Source: Erythrobacter colymbi
GTDB lineage: Bacteria; Pseudomonadota; Alphaproteobacteria; Sphingomonadales; Sphingomonadaceae
Length of the DNA: 64,000 nucleotides
NCBI RefSeq assembly: GCF_002155685.1
Contig: NZ_MUYK01000001.1
Span: forward strand, 644,174 to 708,173
Direction of reading: 5' to 3'
Shown here: one piece after another, positions 8,968 to 16,248 of the stretch
Layout of the letters: each line of letters opens with the position of its first letter
Numbering within the stretch: position 1 is the stretch's first letter
The notes under the pieces: model-generated
Seen by the model: only the letters and a program-made list of their open reading frames with translations
What the model was told of the DNA's origin: nothing
The model's database searches: none
Program-made: the position numbers and the translations under genes

Positions 8968-9866
8968 TGGCCAGTCTCATCCAGCAGCCGCTGGTGATGG
9001 AATGCACCGGGTGGGACAGCTACCGTCTCCTCGACAGCGGGGCGGGGCGCAAGTGGGAGGCCTTCGGCCCCCATTCCTTCATCCGCCCCGAACCCCAGGC
9101 CATGTGGCAGCCGCGCCTGCCGGACTGGACTGCGGCGGGCGAGTTCATTCCCGGCTCGGACGAGGACGGCGGCGGGCGCTGGCAGTTCACGGGGCAATTC
9201 TCCGGGCGCCTGCCTGACGAGGGCTGGGAGCTGGCATGGAACGAGGTGCGCTTCACCGCCCGCCCGACCCCCTTCCGCCACCTGCAATTCTTCCCCGACA
9301 TGGCCCCCGTGTGGGACTGGATGCGCGCGCAGCTCGAAGGGATGGACGCGGCCGAAACGATGAACCTGTTCGGCTACACCGGTCTCGGCACGCTGGCGCT
9401 CTCGCGGCACGGCAAGGTGACCCATGTGGACGCCTCGAAGAAATCCGTCGCCCAGGCGCGCGAGAATGCCGCGCTCTCCGGCATGACCGACCGCCCGATC
9501 CGCTGGCTGACCGACGATGCGGCGAAGTTCACCGCGCGCGAGGTGCGGCGCGGGCGGCGCTATGACGGGATCATCCTCGATCCCCCCAAGTTCGGCCGCG
9601 GGCCGGATGGCGAGGTGTGGCGGCTCGAGGAGCATCTCCCGGGCCTCATCGCCGATTGCGCCCGGCTGCTCGATGGTGAGAGCCGCTTCCTGTTCCTCAC
9701 CGTCTACGCCGTGCGCATGAGCAGCCTTGCGATTGCGGGCCTGCTCGCCGAGGCGCTCGGCCACCTGCCCGGCCGGATCGAGCACGGCGACCTCGCAGTG
9801 CGCGAGGAAGGGGAGGGCGGACGGCTGCTGCCGACGGCGATCTTCGCGCGGTGGAGCAACGACTGA
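8967..9866 (+). CDS. Class I SAM-dependent methyltransferase, RlmI/RlmK-like
   Basis: Starting at the ATG that overlaps the thrC stop, it encodes 299 residues. The SAM-binding site is NLFGYTGLG (about residues 129-137) followed by acidic HVDASKKSV. The catalytic-type motif is ILDPPKFGRG (about 206-215), the DPPKF signature of 23S rRNA cytosine-5/guanine-N7 methyltransferases of the RlmI/RlmK group. RlmI is longer because of an N-terminal PUA domain; here the N-terminus is a shorter beta-rich region without an obvious PUA. An RNA base methyltransferase is likely; the target is unknown. Confidence 0.8.
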   Translation: MASLIQQPLVMECTGWDSYRLLDSGAGRKWEAFGPHSFIRPEPQAMWQPRLPDWTAAGEFIPGSDEDGGGRWQFTGQFSGRLPDEGWELAWNEVRFTARPTPFRHLQFFPDMAPVWDWMRAQLEGMDAAETMNLFGYTGLGTLALSRHGKVTHVDASKKSVAQARENAALSGMTDRPIRWLTDDAAKFTAREVRRGRRYDGIILDPPKFGRGPDGEVWRLEEHLPGLIADCARLLDGESRFLFLTVYAVRMSSLAIAGLLAEALGHLPGRIEHGDLAVREEGEGGRLLPTAIFARWSND

Positions 9867-9870
9867 CAGG

Positions 9871-9990
9871 CCCACCCCCGACCCCTCCCGCAAGCGGGAG
9901 GGGAGCATCAGCGCCCATCTCACCCCTCCCGCCTGCGGGAGGGGAGCGAGACTTGCCAGCTTGCTGGCTAGTCGCAGCAGGGTGGGCCTG
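9871..9990. repeat. Paired CCCTCCC/GGGAGGG palindromes (dispersed intergenic repeat, copy 1)
   Basis: Two near-identical hairpins lie between the methyltransferase and folB. CCCCTCCCGC-AA-GCGGGAGGGG is at 9882-9903, and CCCCTCCCGC-CT-GCGGGAGGGG at 9923-9944. They are preceded by CCCACCCCCG (9871-9880) and followed by AGGGTGGGCC near 9980. The same CCCACCCCC-AACCCCTCCC grammar recurs at 39680-39783. It looks like a REP-type element; it could also serve as a transcription barrier after the preceding operon. Confidence 0.75.
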
Positions 9991-10046
9991 CGGGCAGTCA
10001 CCGCAACACTGGACACCGCGCCCCCATCCTGCCAACGGGCCTCGCG

Positions 10047-10433
10047 ATGGCCGACACCCTTATCCTTGAAGTCAATGATCTCGTCGTCGATGTCCTGACC
10101 GGCATCTATTCCGAGGAGACCGGCAAGCCCCAGCCGCTGCGCATCTCGATCGCGGCGGCCTATCGGGTGGCCGACCGCTACGATCCTGACACGCCTCTGG
10201 AAGCCTCCAAGAACTACATGGACCTGAAGTTCGCCGCCTCCGAAGGCCTGCCCAAGGGCGTGCACTTCAAGCTGATCGAGGCGGTCGCGGACCACATCTG
10301 CGAGAGTCTGTTCGTCGGCGATGCCAAGGTGCAGGCGGTAACGGTCAAGATCGTCAAGCTCGCCATTGCGGAGGCGGACGAGCAGATCGGCATCACGCTG
10401 CACCGCGAACGCCGCGCCGTGCACGGGGCCTGA
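10047..10433 (+). CDS. folB: Dihydroneopterin aldolase
   Basis: FolB-family enzyme of tetrahydrofolate synthesis, cleaving dihydroneopterin to 6-hydroxymethyldihydropterin and glycolaldehyde. The 128-residue length and the pattern fit the FolB/FolX tunnelling fold: VLTGIYSEETGKPQPLRISIA, then a long helix with LIEAVADHICESLF, then the C-terminal strand with VTVKIVKLAIAEADEQIGITL. The glutamate and lysine expected in the active site are present, but the N-terminal loop is divergent, so FolX-like epimerase activity cannot be excluded. A small SDR-like ORF and moaA follow. Confidence 0.85.
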   Translation: MADTLILEVNDLVVDVLTGIYSEETGKPQPLRISIAAAYRVADRYDPDTPLEASKNYMDLKFAASEGLPKGVHFKLIEAVADHICESLFVGDAKVQAVTVKIVKLAIAEADEQIGITLHRERRAVHGA

Positions 10434-10437
10434 ACGG

Positions 10438-10755
10438 GTGCAGCGGCAGCTCGAGATCGGCCTGCTGCCCGATGCGGCGCTCGACGCGGCGACCGCCGTC
10501 ATGGCGCGCCATCTGGAAGTCGCCCGCGCGCTGCTGGCCGAGCCTGAGACGACCGCGCTCGCCATCATCCTCCCCCCCGCCGCGCACGACCACCGCGACT
10601 GGCGCCTCGCACTCGCCCGCGATCTGGCGCGGGAGGGTGCGCCCAAGCGGGTCAATATTGTCTCCGGTCACCCCGGCGAGCGGATTGCGAGCGCCTTACG
10701 CTTTTTGGCAGATGCTCCCGGCGTGACAGGGCAGTATCTCGTGTGCCATGAATGA
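10438..10755 (+). CDS. Small Rossmann/SDR-like protein (only the C-terminal half of an SDR fold)
   Basis: A GTG at 10438, 4 bases after the folB stop, gives 105 residues ending inside moaA (8-base overlap). The C-terminal part follows the end of short-chain dehydrogenases: a helix with DWRLALARDLAREGAPKRVN, then SGHPGE where SDRs have APGP, then ALRFLADAPGVTGQYL where SDRs have the fLl-a-svTGq-l segment. There is no N-terminal TGxxxGxG cofactor motif and no YxxxK. Between folB and a pterin-type cofactor gene, it may be a remnant or regulatory derivative of a pteridine-reductase-like SDR. The function is inference. Confidence 0.65.
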   Translation: MQRQLEIGLLPDAALDAATAVMARHLEVARALLAEPETTALAIILPPAAHDHRDWRLALARDLAREGAPKRVNIVSGHPGERIASALRFLADAPGVTGQYLVCHE

Positions 10756-11806
10756 CAGCGTGTCGCACCATGAGCCTCGCAAGCCCGATCTGATCCTCGT
10801 TGGTGACAAGCCGCGCCCGCTGGTCGACGGCTTCATGCGCCGCATCACCTATCTGCGCCTCTCGGTCACCGACCGCTGCGACCTGCGCTGTTCCTATTGC
10901 ATGCCCGAGCGCATGACCTTCCTTCCCAAGAAGGAAGTGCTGAGCCTCGAGGAGCTGTATGATCTCGCCACCGGCTTTATCGCCCGCGGGGTCACCAAGA
11001 TCCGCATCACCGGCGGCGAGCCGCTGGTGCGGCGCGACATCATCGATCTGTTTAGCGCGTTGGGACGCAGGCTCGGCCACGATCTCGAAGAGCTGACGCT
11101 GACCACCAATGGCACGCAGCTTGGCGTTCATGCCGAGGCGCTGGCGAAGGCTGGGGTCAAGCGGGTCAACGTCTCGCTCGACACGCTCGATCACGCGCGC
11201 TTTGCCGAACTCACTCGGCGCGACAGCCTTCCGCAGGTGCTCGAAGGCATCGCGGCGGCCAAGGCGGCGGGGATCAAGGTCAAGCTCAACGCCGTGGCGC
11301 TGAAGGGCGTCAACGAGGACGAGCTTCCCGATCTCATCGCCTGGGGCCACGCCGAGGGCCATGACGTGACCCTGATCGAGGTGATGCCCTTGGGCGATGT
11401 CGAGGAGGAGCGGCTCGACCAGTATCTCCCGCTCGATACGATCCGCAACCGGCTGGCGCAGCGCTGGACGCTGACCGACAGCGCCCACACCACCGGCGGC
11501 CCGTCGCGCTATGTCGACATCGCCGAGACCGGCGGAAGGCTCGGCTTCATCACCCCGCACACCGGCAATTTCTGCGCTGGCTGCAACCGCCTCCGGGTGA
11601 CGGCGACCGGCCAGCTCTACCCCTGCCTCGGCGGGGGCGAGAGGGTCGATCTGCGCGCGGCGTTGCGTTCGGACGATCCCGAGGCGCAGCTCGCCGCCGC
11701 GCTCGACGAGGCGCTGCGGATCAAGCCCGAGAAACACCACTTCCGCATGGACGAGCGCGGGGCCGCTCCGGCCCTCGCCCGCCACATGTCGATGACGGGC
11801 GGCTGA
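10748..11806 (+). CDS. moaA: GTP 3',8-cyclase MoaA
   Basis: Radical SAM enzyme that begins molybdopterin synthesis by converting GTP to 3',8-cyclo-dihydro-GTP. The N-terminal radical SAM cluster is Cys44-x3-Cys48-x2-Cys51 (DRCDLRCSYCMP). The C-terminal second [4Fe-4S] site is in NFCAGCNRLRV with a third cysteine in LYPCLG. The protein ends in the functionally important Gly-Gly (MSMTGG). Its 352 residues match the family. moaD follows after 3 bases. No molybdoenzyme lies in the window. Confidence 0.96.
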   Translation: MNDSVSHHEPRKPDLILVGDKPRPLVDGFMRRITYLRLSVTDRCDLRCSYCMPERMTFLPKKEVLSLEELYDLATGFIARGVTKIRITGGEPLVRRDIIDLFSALGRRLGHDLEELTLTTNGTQLGVHAEALAKAGVKRVNVSLDTLDHARFAELTRRDSLPQVLEGIAAAKAAGIKVKLNAVALKGVNEDELPDLIAWGHAEGHDVTLIEVMPLGDVEEERLDQYLPLDTIRNRLAQRWTLTDSAHTTGGPSRYVDIAETGGRLGFITPHTGNFCAGCNRLRVTATGQLYPCLGGGERVDLRAALRSDDPEAQLAAALDEALRIKPEKHHFRMDERGAAPALARHMSMTGG

Positions 11807-11809
11807 GGC

Positions 11810-12061
11810 ATGGCGACCGTCGTCCCCCTCGGCAAGCTCGCCGACCTTGCAGGCGCGCCCTCGCTGCCGCTGCCGCTGGCCCTGTCGACCGGGCTCGACT
11901 GGGAAGGTCTCAAGGCCGCACTCCCTGCCGCCTTGGCCGAGGCGCTCGACGATCCGCGCATCCGCGTGGCGGTCAACGGCGCGCTGCTGCCCAACAAGGC
12001 CAAGCTGCAGGCCAATGCCGGAGACGAGATCGCGCTGCTCCCGCCGGTGTCGGGGGGCTGA
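11810..12061 (+). CDS. moaD: Molybdopterin synthase small subunit (sulfur carrier MoaD)
   Basis: An 83-residue ubiquitin-like sulfur carrier. It ends in PPVSGG, the C-terminal Gly-Gly that is adenylated and thiocarboxylated before donating sulfur to the MoaE-bound precursor. RVAVNGALL is the usual conserved strand. Its TGA overlaps the moaE ATG by one base, as expected for subunits of a 2:2 complex. Confidence 0.93.
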   Translation: MATVVPLGKLADLAGAPSLPLPLALSTGLDWEGLKAALPAALAEALDDPRIRVAVNGALLPNKAKLQANAGDEIALLPPVSGG

Positions 12062-12507
12062 TGCGCGATATCCGCCTGCTCGACCGGATGTTCATCCCCG
12101 GCACGCTGATCGGCCCCTTCACCAACGCCAACCCCGGCCTTGGCGGGGTGTGCACCTTCGTGGGCGAAGTGCGCTCCGACACCGGGGTCGAGGCACTCGA
12201 ACTCAGCCATTACGAGCCGCTGACCCTGCCCGGGATGCACGAGCTGGCCGACCGTGCCTTTGCGCGCTTCACCCTGATGGGCCTCCTCATGGTCCACCGT
12301 GTCGGGTTGATGCGCCCGGGCGAGCCGATCGTCTGCGTCTCGGCCGCCGCGCTCCACCGCCGCGACGCGATCGACGCGGTCGATTTCTGTATGGACCATC
12401 TGAAAAGCGCCGCATGGTTCTGGAAGCGCGAGAAGCGTGACGGCCAGTGGCACTGGATCGAGCCGCGCGAACAGGACCACAGCGATCTCGCGCGCTGGCA
12501 GGCGTGA
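12061..12507 (+). CDS. moaE: Molybdopterin synthase catalytic subunit MoaE
   Basis: Builds the dithiolene of molybdopterin with sulfur from MoaD. The 148-residue protein shows the family landmarks: GGVCTFVGEVR (about residues 29-39), LSHYEPLTLPGMHEL, HRVGLMRPGE, and the catalytic lysine region LKSAAWFWKRE near residues 118-128. Last gene of the moaA-moaD-moaE set; the following gene has its own candidate promoter. Confidence 0.95.
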   Translation: MRDIRLLDRMFIPGTLIGPFTNANPGLGGVCTFVGEVRSDTGVEALELSHYEPLTLPGMHELADRAFARFTLMGLLMVHRVGLMRPGEPIVCVSAAALHRRDAIDAVDFCMDHLKSAAWFWKREKRDGQWHWIEPREQDHSDLARWQA

Positions 12508-12508
12508 T

Positions 12509-12522
12509 TTGACCGCGATCAA
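12509..12522. promoter_or_regulatory. Candidate FNR/FnrL box
   Basis: TTGAC-CGCG-ATCAA matches the FNR consensus TTGAT-N4-ATCAA at 9 of 10 positions. It sits 57 bases upstream of the membrane protein gene at 12579, about 1.5 kb from the fnrL-like gene (minus strand, 13340-14029). The intergenic position supports function, but CRP-type regulators can use similar half-sites. Confidence 0.55.
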
Positions 12523-12550
12523 AGCGAGGGCGCCGGGCGCAGGGTAATCG

Positions 12551-12570
12551 CCTTTCCAACAACGGAAAGG
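12551..12570 (+). other. Hairpin overlapping the ribosome-binding site of the 12579 gene
   Basis: CCTTTCC (12551-12557) is a perfect complement of GGAAAGG (12564-12570), with a 6-base loop. The right arm contains the purine-rich sequence that should act as Shine-Dalgarno for the ATG at 12579. If the left arm is transcribed, the stem would hide the ribosome-binding site. Confidence 0.4.
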
Positions 12571-12578
12571 ATCATCCC

Positions 12579-13016
12579 ATGAGCCACATCGTCCACGATC
12601 TCATCGCCCGCGGCGACGCCCGCGTCGTCGATCACCCCGCCGAAGCCCCCGTCCGCCACCAGGTCGAGGCCGACCGCAATTTCGGCCTGCCCACCGCGCT
12701 CTACGGCGCGACCGTGGCGGGCTATCTCGGCTTCCTGCTGGTGGTCGGCACGGCCTTCGCCAACCCCGTGCTGGCGATCCCGATGGCAATCTTCGTCGTC
12801 TTCATCATCGCCGGCTTTGGCGTCCCCGCGCTGTGGACCCGCCTTGCGGGCAACACCAGCGAGCCGCAAACGCTCGGCGAGTTCGAGGCGTGCGGCATCC
12901 AGACCAACACCGGACGCCTCGCGGCCAAGGACGCGACCATTCAGGTGCTGATCCTGCCCGCCCTGCTGGTGTGCTGGGGCCTCGCCGTGGCCGTGATCGC
13001 GGCGGTGGTGCGCTGA
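12579..13016 (+). CDS. Small membrane protein of unknown function, possibly FnrL-controlled
   Basis: The 145-residue protein has a polar His-containing N-terminus (residues 1-35), a hydrophobic block at about 42-80 that could form one long or two short spans, a polar loop with LAGNTSEPQTLGEFEACGIQTN (about 88-112), and a C-terminal span at about 120-143. I recognise no characterised family. The ATG is preceded by GGAAAGG with 8-base spacing. Its upstream region has an FNR-like box at 12509-12522, so expression may change with oxygen. A terminator-like stem follows at 13035. Confidence 0.75.
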   Translation: MSHIVHDLIARGDARVVDHPAEAPVRHQVEADRNFGLPTALYGATVAGYLGFLLVVGTAFANPVLAIPMAIFVVFIIAGFGVPALWTRLAGNTSEPQTLGEFEACGIQTNTGRLAAKDATIQVLILPALLVCWGLAVAVIAAVVR

Positions 13017-13034
13017 TCCGACAAGTCCCCCCTC

Positions 13035-13066
13035 GGGGCGGCAGCCTCTCTCCCCACTGCCGCCCC
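13035..13066 (+). terminator. Strong GC stem-loop after the 12579 gene
   Basis: GGGGCGGCAG (13035-13044) and CTGCCGCCCC (13057-13066) form a perfect 10-bp stem with a 12-base loop. No U-run follows (GGAACTCC), so it may be a Rho-associated or mRNA-stabilising stem rather than a classical intrinsic terminator. Confidence 0.45.
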
Positions 13067-13155
13067 GGAACTCCAAGGCCTGTTCATGCTCGATAGCGCG
13101 GCATGGGCAGGCTTTTCTGTTTTATGCGCAAGGTTAAGCGGCTGCCCCGCGGGGT

Positions 13156-13326
13156 TTCACGCAGAGGCGCAGAGGAAGCAGAGGCGCTGAGATGTAGTGC
13201 GCGCGGCGCAGCCGCATTTCACCTCGAACGTCGCGGTTTGCGACATTGTCATGGAAGCAGAATGTGCCTTCGGCACAGGGCGACACCTCTGCGTCTCCCC
13301 TCTTCCTCTCTGCGCCTCTGCGTGAA
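13156..13326. repeat. Inverted-repeat element with 'gcagaggcgcagag' arms
   Basis: The 323-base gap 13017-13339 has no gene. Its main content is a pair of near-perfect inverted arms: left arm 13156-13177 (core GCAGAGGCGCAGAGG) and right arm 13303-13326 (core CTCTGCGCCTCTGCG), with two extra bases in the right arm. A small perfect hairpin TGTGCC-TTC-GGCACA sits inside at 13263-13277. The structure resembles a non-coding miniature mobile or REP-like element. The right arm ends just before the fnrL stop and could terminate that transcript. Confidence 0.6.
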
Positions 13327-13339
13327 TCCGAAAAGCCGA

Positions 13340-14029
13340 CTACCGCCCCGATATGTCCTGCAGCAGCTCCGCATCGAGCAAGGCGATCCCCCGCTTCCCC
13401 TCGCGCCGGATCGCGCCCATGTCTTCGAGTTCGCCGAGCTTGCGGCTCACCGTCTCGATCGTGAGGCCGAGCATGTTGGCGATTTCGCCGCGGGTCAGGG
13501 GCAGTTCAAACTGCCGCGCGAGGTGGCACGAGCTTTCGCTCGCCGCCGCGGCGAAATCGTGGAGCAGGGCCGCGAGCCGCGCCTCGGCGCTGGCGTGGCC
13601 GGTCAGCTCGAGCAGGTTGCGCGTCGCCAGCAGATCGGCCTGGCTGCGGCGCAGCAGCGCGCGGGCCAGCGCCGGGTAATCCTCGATCGCCCGCTCGATA
13701 TCGCGCCGCGCGAAGGTGCACAGGCGGCTTTCGGTGAGCGCCACCACATCGTGATGCGCGAAAGGCGCGAAGAGCTCACCGATGAAGCCCGCCGGATGGA
13801 CCAGCGCGAGGATCTGCTCGTTGCCGTCCTGATCGATCGCCGAGACCTTGAGCGCGCCGGTCAGCAGCGTCGCGCAGGCGGCTTCCTCGTCACCGGCGGC
13901 GAACAGCATCTCGCCGCGCTTCAGCGTGCGGGTGCGGCCCGCGGCGGCCATCGCCTCGCGTTCCTCGGGGGTAAGCACCGCGCAGGCCGCGGTCTCCTTT
14001 ACCGGACAGGTGGCGCAGGCGAGGTTCAT
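13340..14029 (-). CDS. fnrL: FNR/FnrL-type Crp-family oxygen-sensing regulator
   Basis: A 229-residue regulator with an N-terminal cysteine cluster Cys5-x2-Cys8-x7-Cys16 and an internal Cys104 (ESRLCTF), the pattern expected for an O2-labile [4Fe-4S] cluster in FnrL proteins. A cyclic-nucleotide-like beta-roll follows, then a helix-turn-helix with TRGEIANMLGL and recognition helix ETVSRKL, the Glu-x2-Ser-Arg reading TTGAT half-sites. The start at 14029 is chosen over 14047 because GGAGGTGAT is well placed and because ATG overlaps the upstream lipoprotein stop (ATGA). Likely targets include the box at 12509. Confidence 0.88.
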   Translation of the reverse strand: MNLACATCPVKETAACAVLTPEEREAMAAAGRTRTLKRGEMLFAAGDEEAACATLLTGALKVSAIDQDGNEQILALVHPAGFIGELFAPFAHHDVVALTESRLCTFARRDIERAIEDYPALARALLRRSQADLLATRNLLELTGHASAEARLAALLHDFAAAASESSCHLARQFELPLTRGEIANMLGLTIETVSRKLGELEDMGAIRREGKRGIALLDAELLQDISGR

Positions 14030-14526
14030 GTCCCCATCACCTCCCACAAGCGCGCGATTTCCGCGTCCTCGCGGGCGAGCACGGCGGCGACTTCGGACTG
14101 CGCGGCGGCAAGCGCCGGATCGGGGCTGAGCGCGCCTGCGGCTTCGGCCGAGAGGGCATCGAGCGCGGCGAGAGCCTCGGCGGTCTTGCTGCGGCGCGTG
14201 TCGAGTTCGGCCAGCGCGACGATTGCGGTGGCCCGCGCATTGCTCTCGAAGGGTTGTCCGGCAGCCGCCCGGGCGAGTCGCGCCGCCTCGCTCTCGCGCG
14301 CGGTAAAGGCAGCGTGGGCGGCCTTGGCGGCACCGCGCAGCTCGGCCAGACGCGCCGCCGGTGTCGCGGGGCGAATCGGTGCGGCAGGCGCGGGCGCCTC
14401 GGTCGCGATCCCGCGCTCCACATCGCGGATCGCCAGCGAGGGATAGGAGTGGCTGCCGCTCGCACAGGCCGTCAGCCCCGAGGCAAGCAGGGCGATGGCG
14501 GCGGTTTTTGTCAGTTCTGAGCGCAT
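14026..14526 (-). CDS. Lipoprotein of unknown function, coupled to fnrL
   Basis: From the ATG at 14524-14526 the 166-residue protein has a lipoprotein signal ending LASGLTAC (lipobox with Cys at about residue 20), then an Ala-rich, charged, helical sequence (repeated AAR, AALDAL, EVAAVLARE) likely to form coiled coil in the periplasm. An in-frame start at 14568 would push the signal peptide inside, so the later one is preferred. Its stop overlaps the fnrL start, so fnrL is translated from this message. No family recognised. Confidence 0.65.
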   Translation of the reverse strand: MRSELTKTAAIALLASGLTACASGSHSYPSLAIRDVERGIATEAPAPAAPIRPATPAARLAELRGAAKAAHAAFTARESEAARLARAAAGQPFESNARATAIVALAELDTRRSKTAEALAALDALSAEAAGALSPDPALAAAQSEVAAVLAREDAEIARLWEVMGT

Positions 14527-14625
14527 AAAGATCCCGTGTCCTGTTACCATGACACCCGCGCGTGGCAAAGCGTCCTAACAGATATGCGCATCCGACTTTT
14601 TGGTCATGCCGCCCGCGCAGGGGCG

Positions 14626-14654
14626 TTGACTTGGCCCCGCCTTTCCCCTAACGG
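14626..14654 (+). promoter_or_regulatory. Candidate promoter of rplU-rpmA
   Basis: TTGACT (14626-14631), a 17-base spacer and TAACGG (14649-14654) lie 108 bases ahead of rplU. The -35 is 5 of 6 to consensus and the spacing is ideal. The leader before the ATG contains short GC-rich inverted segments but no recognised L21 leader structure. Confidence 0.45.
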
Positions 14655-14761
14655 CACGCATCCTTTACGGGGCTGCATCTGCGCAAGCCCCGCATTGCCG
14701 TTCGGTTTTTGTGGCGCAAGCGCGATGGCCGGACACCGCACAGACAAGAGAGTTTAGAGCC

Positions 14762-15142
14762 ATGTTCGCTGTAGTGCGCACGGGCGGCAAGCAATATCGG
14801 GTTGCCGCCGGAGACAAGATTGCCGTTGAAAAGCTCGCAGGCGAAGCCGGCGACACGATCACGCTGGGCGATGTCCTGCTGGCCGGTGAAGGCGAAACCC
14901 TCGCCGATGCCAAGTCGGTGACCGTCTCGGCCGAGATCATCGCCCAGGCCAAGAGCGAGAAGGTGGTCGTCTTCAAGAAGCGCCGCCGTCACAACTATCG
15001 TCGCAAGAACGGCCACCGCCAGCAGATGACGCTCCTGCGCATCACCGCTGTCGGCGCTGCCGCTGCCGAGAAGCCGGCCAAGAAGGCCGCCGCCAAGAAG
15101 ACAAAGACCGAAGCCGCCGAAGCGGCTGCCTCGGCCGAATAA
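14762..15142 (+). CDS. rplU: 50S ribosomal protein L21
   Basis: Large-subunit ribosomal protein binding 23S rRNA. The ATG at 14762 gives [14 protein letters not shown], the standard L21 start. The core contains GDVLLAG, the basic segment [18 protein letters not shown] (about residues 76-93) and LRITAV. A Lys/Ala/Glu-rich C-terminal extension (about residues 104-126) makes it 126 residues, longer than the roughly 103 residues of E. coli L21; such tails are common in alphaproteobacteria. rpmA follows after 12 bases. Confidence 0.96.
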   Translation: MFAVVRTGGKQYRVAAGDKIAVEKLAGEAGDTITLGDVLLAGEGETLADAKSVTVSAEIIAQAKSEKVVVFKKRRRHNYRRKNGHRQQMTLLRITAVGAAAAEKPAKKAAAKKTKTEAAEAAASAE

Positions 15143-15154
15143 GGAGCCCGGACC

Positions 15155-15424
15155 ATGGCACATAAGAAAGCAGGCGGTTCGTCGCGTAACGGTCGTGATT
15201 CGGCCGGTCGTCGCCTTGGCGTGAAGAAGTTCGGCGGTCAGGAAGTGATCGGCGGCAACATTATTATCCGTCAGCGCGGCACCAAGGTGTACCCGGGCGT
15301 GAACGTGGGCATGGGCAAGGACCACACCCTCTACTCGCTTACCGACGGCGTCGTGCGATTCCACGCTGGCAAGCTCGGCCGAAAGTACGTCTCGGTCGAC
15401 GCCATGGCCGAAGCGGCCGAATAA
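15155..15424 (+). CDS. rpmA: 50S ribosomal protein L27
   Basis: L27 reaches the peptidyl-transferase centre with its N-terminus. The 89-residue protein begins [16 protein letters not shown], the intact N-terminal tail with no cleaved leader as found in some Firmicutes, and contains GVKKFGGQ and RQRGTK, which are invariant in the family. AAGGAGC is well spaced before the ATG. An intrinsic terminator follows at 15492. Confidence 0.97.
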   Translation: MAHKKAGGSSRNGRDSAGRRLGVKKFGGQEVIGGNIIIRQRGTKVYPGVNVGMGKDHTLYSLTDGVVRFHAGKLGRKYVSVDAMAEAAE

Positions 15425-15491
15425 GCGGACGATTCGATAAAGGGATCGTCCGGTAAGGATGGTCCCGGCGGGTGCAAGACCCGCCATTCGA

Positions 15492-15535
15492 GGGAGACAG
15501 GACCGTCCTCAACCGAGGGGGTCCGTCTCCCTTTT
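15492..15535 (+). terminator. Intrinsic terminator after rplU-rpmA
   Basis: GGGAGAC-a-GGAC (15492-15503) pairs with GTCC-GTCTCCC (15521-15531) around a 17-base loop and is followed directly by TTTT (15532-15535). It is well placed, 67 bases after rpmA. Confidence 0.75.
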
Positions 15536-15639
15536 GCGTTCTCCCTCACCATTGCCGCGAGATTCCAAAAGCTTCGCGGCCATGAAACTGTCACGCGTCA
15601 GCCCTAGGGCCGGCGCGGGGCGAGGTAGGGAGAACTCTC

Positions 15640-16176
15640 GTGTTCCATCGCAGCGAAAGACTGTTCCTGAGGCCCGCTTTCCCCGAGGATTGCGGCGCAA
15701 TTCTCGCCGGGATCGGCGAGGAGAGCATCGTCAAGAACCTCGCCCGCGCGCCGTGGCCCTATACGCTCGACGATGCGCGCCACTTCGCCGCCCTGCCGCA
15801 GGACATGCGCCTGCCGCACTTCCTCGTCACCGTGCCCGGCAAGGGCGTGATCGGCAGCGCGGGGATGGGCGAGCACGAGGGTGAGCCCGAGCTCGGCTAC
15901 TGGATCGCACGTGCGCACTGGGGGCAGGGCTATGCCACCGAGGCGGCGGGCGCGGTGCTCAAGGTCGCGCGCGCGCTCGGCCACCGGCGGGTGGTCGCGG
16001 GGCACTTCGTCGACAATCCCGCCTCGGGCAAGGTGCTGCGGAAGCTCGGTTTCGTCCCCACCGGGCGGCCGGGCAAGCGCTTCAGCCTCGCGCGCGGGTG
16101 CATGGTCGAATCGGTCGAATATGCGCTCGATCTGGAGGCCGACATGGACCCGGCCCCGTTCGCCCGGGCGGCCTGA
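15640..16176 (+). CDS. GNAT-family N-acetyltransferase
   Basis: A 178-residue RimJ/RimL-like acetyltransferase using acetyl-CoA. It shows SERLFLRPAFPEDC at the N-terminus, GYWIARAHWGQGYATEA with the CoA pyrophosphate-binding QGYATEA loop (about residues 92-98), and VDNPASGKVLRKLGFVPTG, the usual Asn/Ser-containing helix and GF turn. The start is GTG at 15640 with a GGGAGA Shine-Dalgarno. GNAT genes often follow rpmA in sphingomonads; the substrate (protein N-terminus, tRNA or small molecule) cannot be told. Confidence 0.88.
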   Translation: MFHRSERLFLRPAFPEDCGAILAGIGEESIVKNLARAPWPYTLDDARHFAALPQDMRLPHFLVTVPGKGVIGSAGMGEHEGEPELGYWIARAHWGQGYATEAAGAVLKVARALGHRRVVAGHFVDNPASGKVLRKLGFVPTGRPGKRFSLARGCMVESVEYALDLEADMDPAPFARAA

Positions 16177-16183
16177 CCGGATC

Positions 16184-16215
16184 AGACCCGCGCGCTTCGG
16201 GGCGCGGGTCTTGTT
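16184..16215 (+). terminator. Terminator-like hairpin after the GNAT gene
   Basis: AGACCCGCGC (16184-16193) pairs perfectly with GCGCGGGTCT (16202-16211), with an 8-base loop, and is followed by TGTT. It lies directly after the GNAT stop and before the TetR gene, so it probably ends the GNAT transcript. Confidence 0.55.
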
Positions 16216-16248
16216 CGCATCTGCAAAAAGCCTTAGGGGCGTTGCCCT

